Shown here: piece by piece, positions 7,641 through 16,300 of the stretch
Layout: each line of letters begins with the position of its first letter
Numbering within the stretch: the stretch's first letter is position 1
Source of the DNA: Oxalobacteraceae bacterium
GTDB lineage: Bacteria > Pseudomonadota > Gammaproteobacteria > Burkholderiales > Burkholderiaceae_D
Direction of reading: 5' to 3'
DNA length: 36,806 nucleotides
Assembly (NCBI GenBank): GCA_013284265.1
Contig: JABTBR010000061.1
Location: forward strand, 1 to 36,806
Program-made: the position numbers and the translations under genes
Notes under the pieces: generated by a model
What the model was told of the DNA's origin: nothing
Database searches by the model: none
What the model saw: the letters and a program-made list of their open reading frames with translations, nothing else

Positions 7641-8269
7641 TGATCTGGCTACAACTTACCGCCAACACGGGGCCCGCCGAATGTTGCCTCGGTGTGAAAA
7701 AGGCGCTTGAGCGCATGGGTGTCGAAGCTGCTGCGATGGGCGTCAACGTGACGCTGGTCGAACAGCTTGCCGGACCGATCGAAGGCAGCATGCGGTCGGT
7801 TCTGCTTCAGCTCGATGGCGAATCGGGGCAGGTTGCTGAACTTGCGCGGCGTTGGAGCGGCAGCATCCTGTGGATTTGCGCGAGCCCGTACAGAAAGCTC
7901 CACAAGCGGAAGAACTGGTTTTTGAATGGTGCGGCAATCGATCCGCCGAACGCACTGCCCGATTGTGGCGAGATTCGCTACGAGGCGACCCGTGCCTCCG
8001 GTCCCGGCGGGCAGCACGTCAACAAGACCGACAGTGCAATCCGGGCGACGCATCTTGCCACGGGCCTGTCGGTAAAAGTACAGACGGAGCGTAGCCAGCA
8101 CGCGAACAAGAAGCTGGCCGGCCAGCTTCTGGCCAGCAAACTGGCGGAGCTTGCGAAGGCGGAGGAGGGCAGGACAAAGTCGGAACGCCGTTTGCAACAT
8201 CAACAGGCAGAGCGAGGAAATGCGGCACGTGTCTTTGTCGGGCCGGGTTTCGTCGAGAGGAGGGCTTGA
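7640..8269 (+). CDS. prfH: peptide chain release factor homologue PrfH
   Basis: A 209-residue class I release-factor-like protein with the catalytic GGQ at residues 123-125 (SGPGGQHVNKTDSAIR), followed by the usual basic helix (QTERSQHANKKLA) and a Lys/Arg-rich tail. The codon-recognition region of RF1/RF2 is absent and the N-terminal domain is reduced, as expected for PrfH. In the studied system PrfH releases the nascent chain from ribosomes whose 16S rRNA was cut at the decoding centre by a ribotoxin, after which RtcB seals the break. The TGATG overlap with rtcB and a GGGGAG site inside the end of rtcB support tight co-expression. The prfH stop at 8269 ends the unit; the next gene has its own leader. 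Confidence 0.93.
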   Translation: MIWLQLTANTGPAECCLGVKKALERMGVEAAAMGVNVTLVEQLAGPIEGSMRSVLLQLDGESGQVAELARRWSGSILWICASPYRKLHKRKNWFLNGAAIDPPNALPDCGEIRYEATRASGPGGQHVNKTDSAIRATHLATGLSVKVQTERSQHANKKLAGQLLASKLAELAKAEEGRTKSERRLQHQQAERGNAARVFVGPGFVERRA

Positions 8270-8337
8270 AGCAAGGCCACTTCCCGCGATTGATACAATG
8301 CGGCTAAGCTGCTGCATCTTTCCTGGAAAATACCCAC

Positions 8338-9123
8338 ATGGCAATCACCACCACCTCGTCAATGTCCCAAAGCGATCGCCTGAGCGCGATCTGCGCTCAC
8401 CTGACTCAGCACTACCGCATCGGCATCGAAGACATCTGCCAGCTGTACAAGGTGACCCGCGATACCGCGCGGCGGGACCTGGTGCGGCTGGATGCGGAAG
8501 GGCGCATCCTGCGCGTGCGCGGCGGGGCCGTATTGCCGCCCTCAACCCAGCAGGTGGAGAGTTTCAATGCGCGCGGACAGACACTGCCGGGCAAGGCGCG
8601 GATAGGCGCGGTGGCGGCCGGCCTGGTCCGCGCGGGCGAAAGGGTGCTGTTCGACGCCTCGACCACGGTGCTGGAAGTGGCCAAGGCCATCCGGGTCGCG
8701 CCGTTGAGTGTGCTGACCAACTCGATCGATATCGCCCATGCGCTGAGCAAGAGTGAGGGTGTCGACCTGCATGTACTGGGCGGGCGTTTCAATTTCTTCG
8801 AACGCAGCCTGGAGGGCGCGCGCACCAGCGACATGCTGGCCGATTTTCAGGTGGATAAATTATTTCTGGGCGTTTGCGGTATCGATCCAACGGGACTGAC
8901 CTGTGCATCCGAGGCGCAGGTCGGGCTCAAGCGCGCCATGATCGAACACGCGACGCAGGTGATCATGCTGGCCGATTCGGCAAAGTTCAGCCGTTCCTTC
9001 TTCCATAAATTGTGCGGCTTCGAGGGTATCGACATTCTGGTGACCGACCAGTCGCCGCCGCCGGCCGTCGCCGAGGTGCTTGCCGATCTGGGCGTCGAAG
9101 TGATTGTTGCTGGTGATATTTAA
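8338..9123 (+). CDS. DeoR/GlpR-family transcriptional regulator
   Basis: The 261 residues show the family plan: an N-terminal winged helix (about residues 12-65, with DICQLYKVTRDTARRDLVRLDAEGRILRVRGGAV as the recognition region) and a DeoRC sugar-phosphate-binding domain (about 80-245). The latter has DASTTVLEVAKAI, VLTNSIDIAHAL, LGGRFNF and DKLFLGVCGID at the usual spacing. Such proteins mostly repress carbohydrate catabolic genes until a phosphorylated sugar binds. It sits directly upstream of, and co-directional with, two oxidoreductase genes, and repeated TGCCTTA motifs fill the 128-base gap, one overlapping its own stop codon. Control of that operon is therefore likely. A TACAAT hexamer (8294-8299) may be its own -10; the ribosome site is weak. 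The effector is unknown. Confidence 0.9.
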   Translation: MAITTTSSMSQSDRLSAICAHLTQHYRIGIEDICQLYKVTRDTARRDLVRLDAEGRILRVRGGAVLPPSTQQVESFNARGQTLPGKARIGAVAAGLVRAGERVLFDASTTVLEVAKAIRVAPLSVLTNSIDIAHALSKSEGVDLHVLGGRFNFFERSLEGARTSDMLADFQVDKLFLGVCGIDPTGLTCASEAQVGLKRAMIEHATQVIMLADSAKFSRSFFHKLCGFEGIDILVTDQSPPPAVAEVLADLGVEVIVAGDI

Positions 9124-9162
9124 GGCATATGACTTACTATTATTGATTTTCCTAAGTTTTAA

Positions 9163-9209
9163 AGCGTAAATTGCCTTATGTGTTGCGCTGAATACGCAAA
9201 ATGCCTTAT
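9163..9209. promoter_or_regulatory. paired operator-like repeats upstream of the oxidoreductase operon
   Basis: AGCGTAAATTGCCTTAT (9163-9179) and TACGCAAAATGCCTTAT (9193-9209) match at 13 of 17 positions and are spaced by 30 bases, about three helical turns. An inverted copy of the core (TAAGGCAT) lies at 9121-9128 over the stop codon of the DeoR-type gene. The arrangement suits cooperative binding and looping by a DeoR-family tetramer. No experiment is implied; the assignment is by position and repetition. Confidence 0.5.
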
Positions 9210-9212
9210 TAT
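9183..9212 (+). promoter_or_regulatory. putative promoter of the oxidoreductase operon
   Basis: A -35-like TTGCGC (9183-9188) and -10-like TATTAT (9207-9212) are separated by 18 bases. The -10 overlaps the second operator-like repeat, so a bound repressor would block polymerase. Transcription would start near 9219, about 33 bases before the ATG at 9252. Confidence 0.4.
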
Positions 9213-9251
9213 TCGCAAGTCATTCGATGCATAATCAGGAGACTAGAGGCA

Positions 9252-10334
9252 ATGGCCGTATTCAATGAAACAGTTGTTAGCGACGCGCGTCCGGTGCGCG
9301 TCGGTCTGATCGGCCACGGCTACGCCGGAGCCACCTTTCACGTACCCTTGATCATGTCCTGCGCAGGCATGCAGCTGGTACGCATCGCGACATCGGCTCC
9401 CGAAAAAGTCGCCTTGCCTGGCGTTGATACGATCGCCGCAGCGAGCGAGCTGATCAACGCGGCGGACATCGATCTGGTGGTCATCGCAAGCACCAATACG
9501 ACCCATTACGATCTGGCGCGCCAGGCCCTGCTGGCCGGCAAGCATGTCGTGGTGGAGAAGCCATTTACCGTGACCGCGGCCGAGGGCGATGAGCTGGTTC
9601 AACTGGCCGACAGGCTGGGCCTGGTGCTCAGCGTCTTTCACAATCGCCGCTGGGACAGCGATTTCCTGACCGTCAAGCATTGCATCGACGCCGGACTGCT
9701 CGGCGAGGTGCACACCTATCACGCGCATTTCAATCGCTTCCGGCCGCTGGTGCGCCAGCGTTGGCGGGAGCAGGACTTTCCCGGCTCAGGCGCACTCTAC
9801 GATTTGGGTTCGCACCTGATCGACCAGGCCCTGGTGCTGTTCGGTCTGCCCCAAGCTATCCGCGCGAACGTCGCCAACCAGCGCGGCGGCGAACAGGCGC
9901 CGGATTATTTCCACCTCTTGCTGGACTACGGCATACGCAAGGTGGTGCTCACGTCGAGCGCGCTGGTACGCCAGCCTGGGCCACGGTTTCAGGTGCACGG
10001 TACGCTGGGCAGCTTTATCAAGAGCGGCATCGATTCCCAGGAAGACGCGCTCAAGCAGGGGCGCAGGCCGGGCAGTGCGGGCTGGGGCGAAGAACAGCCT
10101 GTCAGCGATGGCCGTTTGCTCACGCAACGGAATGGCCTGCCTATCAAGGCCAGCGTGCCCGGCATTCCCGGTGATTACCTCGCTTACTATCAGGGCGTCC
10201 GTGACGCCATTCGCGGCGCTGGACCGGTGCCGGTGCCTGGACGCGATGGGCTCAACGTCATCCGGGTAATTGAATGCGCCATGCGCAGCCATCGCGAGCA
10301 GCGCGGTATTCCATTTGCGCCAGAAGCAGGCTGA
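9252..10334 (+). CDS. Gfo/Idh/MocA-family NAD(P)-dependent oxidoreductase, copy 1
   Basis: The 360 residues begin with a Rossmann fold (VRVGLIGHGYAGATFHVPLI) and contain the family's EKPF motif (HVVVEKPFTVTAAEGDEL), in which Lys is the conserved catalytic/cofactor residue, then the HNRRWDSDF segment and the DLGSHLIDQAL helix with the conserved His. This pattern matches the YvaA/YdgJ-type scyllo-inositol dehydrogenase branch, so a cyclitol or sugar dehydrogenase is likely, but the substrate is not proven. The ATG at 9252 follows AGAGGC; an ATG at 9201 is also in frame but lies inside the promoter. It is the first gene of a three-gene unit under the DeoR-type regulator and a clear paralogue of the next gene. 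Confidence 0.88.
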   Translation: MAVFNETVVSDARPVRVGLIGHGYAGATFHVPLIMSCAGMQLVRIATSAPEKVALPGVDTIAAASELINAADIDLVVIASTNTTHYDLARQALLAGKHVVVEKPFTVTAAEGDELVQLADRLGLVLSVFHNRRWDSDFLTVKHCIDAGLLGEVHTYHAHFNRFRPLVRQRWREQDFPGSGALYDLGSHLIDQALVLFGLPQAIRANVANQRGGEQAPDYFHLLLDYGIRKVVLTSSALVRQPGPRFQVHGTLGSFIKSGIDSQEDALKQGRRPGSAGWGEEQPVSDGRLLTQRNGLPIKASVPGIPGDYLAYYQGVRDAIRGAGPVPVPGRDGLNVIRVIECAMRSHREQRGIPFAPEAG

Positions 10335-10383
10335 TCGGCCAAGCGGCACACTGCCACGCACCTACATCGTTAAGGATCTCTTC

Positions 10384-11442
10384 ATGCGTCAACTCTCTGT
10401 CGGATTATTGGGATATGGATTTGCCTCGTCCGTTTTTCATGCGCCACTCATCAGCGCCATTCCGGGGCTCAAACTGGAACGCGTCGCGTCGAGCAATCCG
10501 CAAGCGGTCTTGCGCGACTATCCCGCTGCGCGGGTCGATGCGGACAGCAGCGCCATCTTCGCCGATCCGGCGATCGATCTGGTGGTCATCGCCACGCCCA
10601 ATACCTCGCATTTCCCGCTGGCGCGGGAAGCTCTGCTGGCAGGCAAGCATGTCGTGGTGGACAAGCCTTTCGTGATTTCGGTGGCGGAAGGGCGGGAGCT
10701 GATCGCGCTGGCCACAGAACGCGGCTTGCAGTTGAGCGTGTTTCACAATCGGCGCTGGGACAACGATTTCCTCACGGTGCGCCGCTGCATGGATTCCGGA
10801 TTGCTGGGCCAGGTGTACAACTACGAATCGCACTTCGACCGTTTCGTCCCCGGCGTGGACGGGCGCTGGCGCGAACAGCCGGCGCCGGGCGCGGGCGTGC
10901 TGTTCGACCTGGGTTCGCATCTGATCGACCAGGCGCTGTGCCTGTTCGGCAAGCCATTGAGCGTGCTGGCCGACATCGGCACGCAGCGCCCACAGGCCCA
11001 GGTCGACGACTATTTCCATCTGCTGCTGGACTATGGCTCCCTGAAGGTCGTGCTGTGCTCAAGCATGCTGGTGCGCGAACCCGGTCCGCGTTTCCAGGTG
11101 CATGGCGCCGAGGGCAGTTTCATCAAATATGGTCTCGATTCGCAGGAGGCGGCGCTGTTGCGCGGTGAAGGTCCCGGCCATCCGCAATGGGGGCAGGACG
11201 ACAGCGCCTGCTACGGCAAGCTGAGCTTCGAAGCGAACGGGCTCCAGCTCAACGCGGAGGTGGAAACGGCCAGGGGCAGTTACGAGGCGTATTACCAGGG
11301 CATGTATGAGGCCATTGTGGAAGGCAAGGCCGCCCCGGTGAGTCCGCAGGAGGCCCTCGATGTGATCACGGTGATTGAGGGCGCGATGCGTAGCCACCAG
11401 GAACAAAGCACGATTGTTTTCGAATGGGAAGGAGAGAAGTAA
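10384..11442 (+). CDS. Gfo/Idh/MocA-family NAD(P)-dependent oxidoreductase, copy 2
   Basis: The 352 residues align along their whole length with the preceding gene: Rossmann start VGLLGYGFASSVFHAPLI, HVVVDKPFVISVAEGREL in place of EKPF (Asp for Glu, catalytic Lys kept), HNRRWDNDFLTVRRCMDSGLLG, and DLGSHLIDQALCLFG. It arose by tandem duplication and has diverged substantially. The chosen ATG at 10384 follows AAGGAT; an earlier in-frame ATG at 10270 overlaps copy 1 and lacks support. The stop overlaps the start of the UPF0303 gene by one base (TAATG), so the genes are co-translated. Two related dehydrogenases may act on different cyclitol isomers or on successive steps. Confidence 0.88.
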   Translation: MRQLSVGLLGYGFASSVFHAPLISAIPGLKLERVASSNPQAVLRDYPAARVDADSSAIFADPAIDLVVIATPNTSHFPLAREALLAGKHVVVDKPFVISVAEGRELIALATERGLQLSVFHNRRWDNDFLTVRRCMDSGLLGQVYNYESHFDRFVPGVDGRWREQPAPGAGVLFDLGSHLIDQALCLFGKPLSVLADIGTQRPQAQVDDYFHLLLDYGSLKVVLCSSMLVREPGPRFQVHGAEGSFIKYGLDSQEAALLRGEGPGHPQWGQDDSACYGKLSFEANGLQLNAEVETARGSYEAYYQGMYEAIVEGKAAPVSPQEALDVITVIEGAMRSHQEQSTIVFEWEGEK

Positions 11443-11912
11443 TGGCGGAAGATTACACCACCCTGTTGGCGACCCTGCTTGCTCAGGAAGAGCGGCTCCA
11501 GTTCGACAGCTTCAGCAACGCCATGGCGCTGGAGATCGGCATGCGTCTGGAAAAAGCGGCGCGCGATATGGGCAAGGCGATCACCATCGATATCAGCCGC
11601 AATGGCCAGCAGCTGTTTCAGCACGCCATGCAGGGCACGACGGCGGACAATGCGGATTGGATACGCCGCAAGAATAATGTGGTGCAGCGTTTTGCGCACA
11701 GCTCCTTCTACATCGGCCAGTACCACCGCAGCCGTGGCACCAGCTTCGAGGTGCATACCGGCCTGGACCAGGCGATCTATGCGGCCCATGGCGGGGCCTT
11801 CCCGTTGATTGTTAAAGGCACGGGCATGATAGGCACCATCACGGTGTCGGGCTTGCCGCAGGCGGAGGATCATGCGCTGGTCACCGCCGTGCTGATGGAC
11901 TTCCTGGCCTGA
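11442..11912 (+). CDS. UPF0303 / HbpS-like (PF03928-type) protein
   Basis: The 156 residues match the UPF0303 pattern: an N-terminal helix, GMRLEKAARDMGKAITIDISRNGQQLF, then DNADWIRRKNNVVQRFAHSSFYIG, and the glycine-rich end GGAFPLIVKGTGMIGTITVSGLPQAEDHALV. The fold belongs to the heme-binding/GlcG-HbpS superfamily; some annotations call it heme-degrading, which I would not assume here. It starts at the ATG at 11442, overlapping the stop of oxidoreductase copy 2, with GGAGAG just upstream. As the third gene of the DeoR-controlled unit it probably assists sugar or cyclitol metabolism, but its biochemical role is unknown. Confidence 0.82.
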   Translation: MAEDYTTLLATLLAQEERLQFDSFSNAMALEIGMRLEKAARDMGKAITIDISRNGQQLFQHAMQGTTADNADWIRRKNNVVQRFAHSSFYIGQYHRSRGTSFEVHTGLDQAIYAAHGGAFPLIVKGTGMIGTITVSGLPQAEDHALVTAVLMDFLA

Positions 11913-12206
11913 AATTACCGGGTCAGCGCGCCGGGCAGCGACAATCATACCGAACTGAGCTATCAGTTTCAGATGAAGTATCGATGGAAGAGCTGGTTTC
12001 AGCCTGGCCTGCAAGCGTTCGGCGAGGTGGGCAAGTGGAACGACTGGCTGGCCTCGGACAAGCAGTCGCACCGCGCCGGTCCGGCCATTTTCGGCAGCCG
12101 CGATATCGGCAAGCATGCACTCAAATACGAAGCGGCCTATCTGATGGGGCGCAATTCCGCGCGCGCGGCGAAGAGTTTCACCATGCGCGTGCAGTATATA
12201 TTCTGA
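11913..12206 (+). pseudogene. C-terminal fragment of an outer-membrane beta-barrel protein
   Basis: Directly after the UPF0303 stop, the same frame stays open for 97 codons. The translation has alternating aromatic/polar strands (TELSYQFQMKYRWKSWF, LKYEAAYLMG) and ends in R-V-Q-Y-I-F, the C-terminal Phe signature recognised by the BAM complex. There is no start region or signal peptide, so this is the tail of an outer-membrane protein whose 5' part was lost, probably by a deletion that joined it to the UPF0303 gene. An internal ATG at 11973 could start a 77-residue product, but no ribosome site supports it. Confidence 0.6.
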
Positions 12207-12225
12207 GTATCAGACGGGTTCTGGC

Positions 12226-12447
12226 TCAGCGACTCTTTCCGCCCACGCCCAGCAGTACCACGCCGCCTACAATCGCCGCGATGCCGGCCCACAGAGGGAT
12301 GTTGACGGTCTCTTTCTCTTTCACCGAGAACTCAACCGGCCCGAGCTTGACCGCGGTGGTTTCCTTCGTATAGCTGAATCCGCCATACACGAGGCCGAGC
12401 GTGCCCGCCGCGATGAGGACGATGCCAATAATTTTGATGGGGTTCAT
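12226..12447 (-). CDS. small two-helix membrane protein (DUF3185-like, 73 aa)
   Basis: The 73 residues hold two hydrophobic helices (about 4-22, IKIIGIVLIAAGTLGLVYG, and about 50-67, PLWAGIAAIVGGVVLLGVG) joined by a short polar loop containing TKETTAVKLGPVEFSVKEKE, and end in a basic tail. This resembles small DUF3185-type inner-membrane proteins; the match is by pattern only. The ATG at 12447 has AAGGAA 7 bases upstream; an upstream in-frame ATG at 12519 would add an unlikely soluble stretch. It is convergent with the preceding region and stands alone. Function unknown. Confidence 0.7.
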   Translation of the reverse strand: MNPIKIIGIVLIAAGTLGLVYGGFSYTKETTAVKLGPVEFSVKEKETVNIPLWAGIAAIVGGVVLLGVGGKSR

Positions 12448-12777
12448 AGTACGTTCCTTGAAGTGGTGAAGTTTGCCTGCGCCAGATTGACTGGCAAGGG
12501 TAATTTCCCATTGGAACATAAACCTGCCTGCTCATGCCGCGCGATAGCGCAAGGTGGCGGTCTGCCCACGAATTGAGTTGGGACAGGCGCAACAGGCTAG
12601 GCCGCAGTGCCTCTGCGCACCGCGTTGCGAAATCAGGCGCCACCGGGTTGGTCTTGATACAAATCAAACGGTCAGTATGATCCCAGCCGTATGATTTATT
12701 GATGGAAACTAAAACCGGCTCAGAATCTGGCGTTTGTGCCCCAATTTATCGGTCGCAGCCAGGCAAATGAGATGATA
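12448..12777. other. intergenic region between divergent genes
   Basis: Together with the LexA box this makes a 373-base gap between the divergent small membrane protein and the SOS-type gene. The part nearest 12448 carries the ribosome site of the minus-strand gene. I saw no additional ORF, RNA gene, strong hairpin or clear promoter in it apart from the LexA-overlapped one at its right end. Confidence 0.6.
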
Positions 12778-12797
12778 TACTGTTTTTATATACAGTA
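12778..12797. promoter_or_regulatory. LexA (SOS) box
   Basis: TACTGT-TTTTATAT-ACAGTA is a near-perfect E. coli-type LexA site: CTGT-N8-ACAG with an AT-only centre and symmetrical flanks. A -10-like TATAAC (12796-12801) overlaps its right edge, so LexA binding would block transcription of the gene starting at 12821. Betaproteobacterial LexA uses the same CTGT-N8-ACAG consensus. Confidence 0.85.
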
Positions 12798-12820
12798 TAA
12801 CTTTTACCCCTCACACCACT

Positions 12821-13198
12821 ATGCCGAAACGACAGCGACGGGATGAACTGACTGCGCAACGCGTGGAAGTTGCGATCGTGTTTCTGGCTATGCTGGGCGC
12901 GGAGGATGCCGCGCGGTATATGGCGGAAAACGGCATTCCGGCCGATGTTGCGGCACGCATACTGGACCCGCAGGCGGGACAGCGACAGGGCGATTACCTT
13001 AAAGTAAGTAAGGGTGATCCTCTGCCCGAGGTGCAAGCTGTCCCGACAAATGTCCCGGCCAATGTCCTGGCCTTGCCCACGCCGCAGACAACTTCCGCAA
13101 AGCACGCTCCCCGGCCCGCGCTGCAACTGGTCGCGGTGATGGGAACCCAACTCCCCGTGCATCTCCCGCAATTGAACTCCGCAGCTATCGGCCATTAA
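12821..13198 (+). CDS. SOS-regulated protein of unknown function (125 aa)
   Basis: I do not recognise the family. The N-terminal half (about residues 5-55) is charged and helical (RDELTAQRVEVAIVFLAMLGAEDAARYMAENGIPADVAARIL), resembling a small helical-bundle domain; the C-terminal half (60-125) is Pro/Val/Thr-rich and probably disordered. It has no signal peptide and no membrane helix. Only 23 bases separate the ATG from the LexA box and no Shine-Dalgarno is present, so the mRNA may be nearly leaderless. A weak stem-loop follows the stop. The LexA box makes DNA-damage induction very likely; a checkpoint, toxin or DNA-repair accessory role is possible but not shown by the sequence. Confidence 0.65.
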   Translation: MPKRQRRDELTAQRVEVAIVFLAMLGAEDAARYMAENGIPADVAARILDPQAGQRQGDYLKVSKGDPLPEVQAVPTNVPANVLALPTPQTTSAKHAPRPALQLVAVMGTQLPVHLPQLNSAAIGH

Positions 13199-13283
13199 AG
13201 AGCATCGCCCAGCGGCAGCGAGCGCCCGTCGCGGCGCCTTGGCTGCCATGCCATCAGCCTTCGTCTCCCCAGCTTTGTAAGTA

Positions 13284-13300
13284 AGCGTTCCAGAAACGCT
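13284..13300 (+). terminator. weak stem-loop after the SOS gene
   Basis: AGCGTT-CCAGA-AACGCT is a 6-bp stem with a 5-base loop, followed by CTTTGTTTG. It lies 85 bases downstream of the SOS gene stop and before the DUF748 gene. It may act as a weak intrinsic terminator. Confidence 0.4.
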
Positions 13301-13394
13301 CTTTGTTTGCAGGAAACGGTAGAATGTCGGGATGGCAATAATCGCCAGTCTGGCAGCGACCTGAGCCAGTCTGCGATATCACGGGGAGATTGGT

Positions 13395-16300
13395 TTGCAG
13401 TTGAAGAATGTGCGCTGGAAGCGCTGGGCCGCCGGTGCGGCGGGTGTCGTTGCCGTGTATGGCGCGGCCGGATACTGGCTATTGCCGCAGCTGATTTCGA
13501 GTCAGCTGCCTGCCTTCGTGCAAACCGAGCTGGAGCGCAAAGCCAGCGTGGGCGAAGTCAGCTTCAATCCCTTCACGCTGCGCCTGCAACTGCGCGACCT
13601 GCGCTTAAGCGAGACCAACGATACGCCGCTGTTTGCGCTGGGCGGGCTGGTGGTCGAGTTGAACTGGTCGTCGATGCTGCACCGCGCCTGGCATCTGGCG
13701 GAGATACGTCTGAGCGCCCCCGCGCTGCATCTGGCGATTGCGCCGGATGGGAAATTCAATGTGTCCGAATTGCTGGCCACCTGGGAAAAACGCCATCACG
13801 AGAAAACGCCGGATACGGGCATGCCACGCCTGATCATCGACCATTTCGCGCTGGAGCAGGGCAAGGTGGAGATGCAGGATCGCCAGGCCGGTTATACGGA
13901 ATCGTTCACACCTATCAATTTCGCGCTGGATAATCTGAGCACCTTGCCTGAGCACGATGGCAATCATCGCTTCGCGGCCGACGCGGTGCATGGCGGCAAG
14001 CTGGAATGGCGCGGCAAGTCTTCGCTGAGTCCGATTCGTGGCGAAGGGGAACTGACGCTGGACAAGCTTGCGCTGCCTGGCCTGGCGGCGTATCTGAAGT
14101 CGACTTCGCTGGTGCGGCTGACGCAGGGGCAATTGTCGGCCAAGTTGCCATACAAGTTTGCCTATGCGAATGGTAAATTCGACGCGAGCCTGAATGGCGC
14201 GCTGCTGGCCTTGCACGATATCGGTCTGCGGCGCGGCGAGACGGGCAGTAATTTTACCGATCTGAAATTGTTCGAACTGAGCGGCGTGGATCTGGACCTG
14301 CGCACGCGTGCGGCGAGCGTGGCCGCCTTGAAGGTGGAGGGTGGGCAGCTGTCGCTCAAGCGTGATGCCAAGGGCGAGCTGGACCTGGCGAATCTGACGG
14401 TGCCTGTGGCGAATGCAACGCCGGCCGGCATGCCGCCGCTTGCCGGGCAGGGCGCAAACGCGGAGACTGTTGCCAGTGTGCCGGCATCGGCAAGCGTGCC
14501 AACGCCTGCCGCCAAGACCGCCGCGCCCGCACCTTGGAAGCTGCAATTCAAGCAGGTCGCGATCGACCAGCTTGCGATCAATATGTCCGATGCTTCGGTG
14601 AGTCCGGCGCTGACCTTGAACGCGGCCAGCTCGCAGTTGCGCATGCAGCTGAGCATGGAGCAGGGCGCCGGCGGATTCAAACTGAACATCGGCGATGCCG
14701 GCCTGTCGTTCAATGAAGTGGTGCTGGCCAATGGCGCGCAAAAGCATGTGCAGCTTGGCGAGCTGGGCCTGACCGAAGGGGCGCTGGATCTGGCTGCGCG
14801 CAGCCTGACGCTGGGCCGCCTGTATGCCGATGGCGGCCAGGTCGCGCTGACCCGCGATGCGCAGGGGCAATTTACCATCGTCAAAGGCTTGCCGAAGTCC
14901 GGCGCGGCCGAGCCCGCTAATGCCGCGTCCGTTAAAACCGCGGCGGCCAAGACGGCGGCCGCCAGCGCCACGCCTGCCGAGACGCAGCAAGCAGCGTGGC
15001 AAGTGTCCGCGCGCAGTGTCGAGCTGAACAAATTCGGCCTGAAGCTGGACGACAAAGGCACGGGCATCCAGGCCAATGTGCAGGATCTACACATTGCGCT
15101 CACGGGTGCCAGCAGCAATCTGGCGCAGCCGCTGCAGTTCGATGCCGGACTGAGCGTGCGCGAAGGCGGCAGCTTTACGGCCAAGGGCAAGCTGGTGCCG
15201 TCGACGGCGGCCTTTGAAGCGGAGGTGGCGCTCAAGCAGCTGGCGCTGGCGCCGGTGCAGCCTTTGCTGAGCCAGCATCTGAAGCTGAAGCTGGCCGGCG
15301 GTAGCCTGTCCGCACGCGGCCGCCTGACCAGCGGCAACGCCGCCGTCAACAAAAACGATTTCAGCTATGCGGGTAGCGTGGAAGTGGCCGGCCTGGCGCT
15401 GAACGAAGAAGATGGCGATCCTTTCGCCGCCTGGAAAAGCGTGCGCGCGGACAAGGTCAACTTCAGCCTGGGCCCGGATATGCTGGAAATTCCGGAACTG
15501 CGCATCGTCGAACCCAATGCCAAGCTGATCATTGAAAACGACCGCAGCTTCAACGCTTCGCGTCTGCTGGTGCAAGGCGATGGCGGCAAGGCCGCGTCTA
15601 CCGGCGCCGTCACTGCCGCCGCCGGTGTTGCAGCCGCGTCCGTTTCGGTCCCCGCGAACGCCAACGCCAGCCGGGTGGCGAGCCAGTCCAGTGTAGCTGT
15701 GCCGACGCCGGCTGCCACGCCATTCCCCGTGCGGGTGCGCCGGGTGCGTCTGCAAAACGCCAAGCTGGACTTTACCGACCTGAGTCTGCGGCCGCAGTTC
15801 AGCGCCAAGATCTACGAGTTGAATGGCGTCGTCAGCGGCCTGTCGTCGAAGAAAGAGGCGCGCAGCCAGATCGAACTGGATGGCCGCGTGGATGAGTTCG
15901 GCCAGGCGCGCGTTCGCGGCCAGCTCAATCCTTTCGCTCCCAGCGACAACACCGATCTGAATGTGGTGTTCAAGAACGTGGACATGGTGTCGGCCTCGCC
16001 TTATACGATGAAGTTTGCCGGCTACAAGATCGCCGAAGGCAAGATCTCGCTCGACCTGCAATACAAGGTGCGCAAGAATCAGCTGGAAGGCAATAACCAG
16101 ATCGTGTTCGACAAGCTGACGCTGGGCGAGCGCGCCGACAGCCCGGATGCCTTGCAGATTCCGCTGGCGCTGGCGCTGGCCATCCTCAAGGACAGCGATG
16201 GCCGCATCGACCTGGGCTTGCCGGTCTCGGGCGATATGAACGATCCGCAATTCAGTTACGGCAGCGTGGTGTGGAAGGCGCTGGGCAATGTGCTGAGCAA

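Noticed and set aside
10270..10383. Upstream start of oxidoreductase copy 2 within copy 1
   Set aside because: The Rossmann fold begins immediately after the ATG at 10384, which has an AAGGAT site; the extension is a frame-overlap artefact.
12746..13249. Minus-strand 167-codon ORF opposite the SOS gene
   Set aside because: It runs through the LexA box and promoter, has no ribosome site and shows no domain; the plus-strand gene is better supported.
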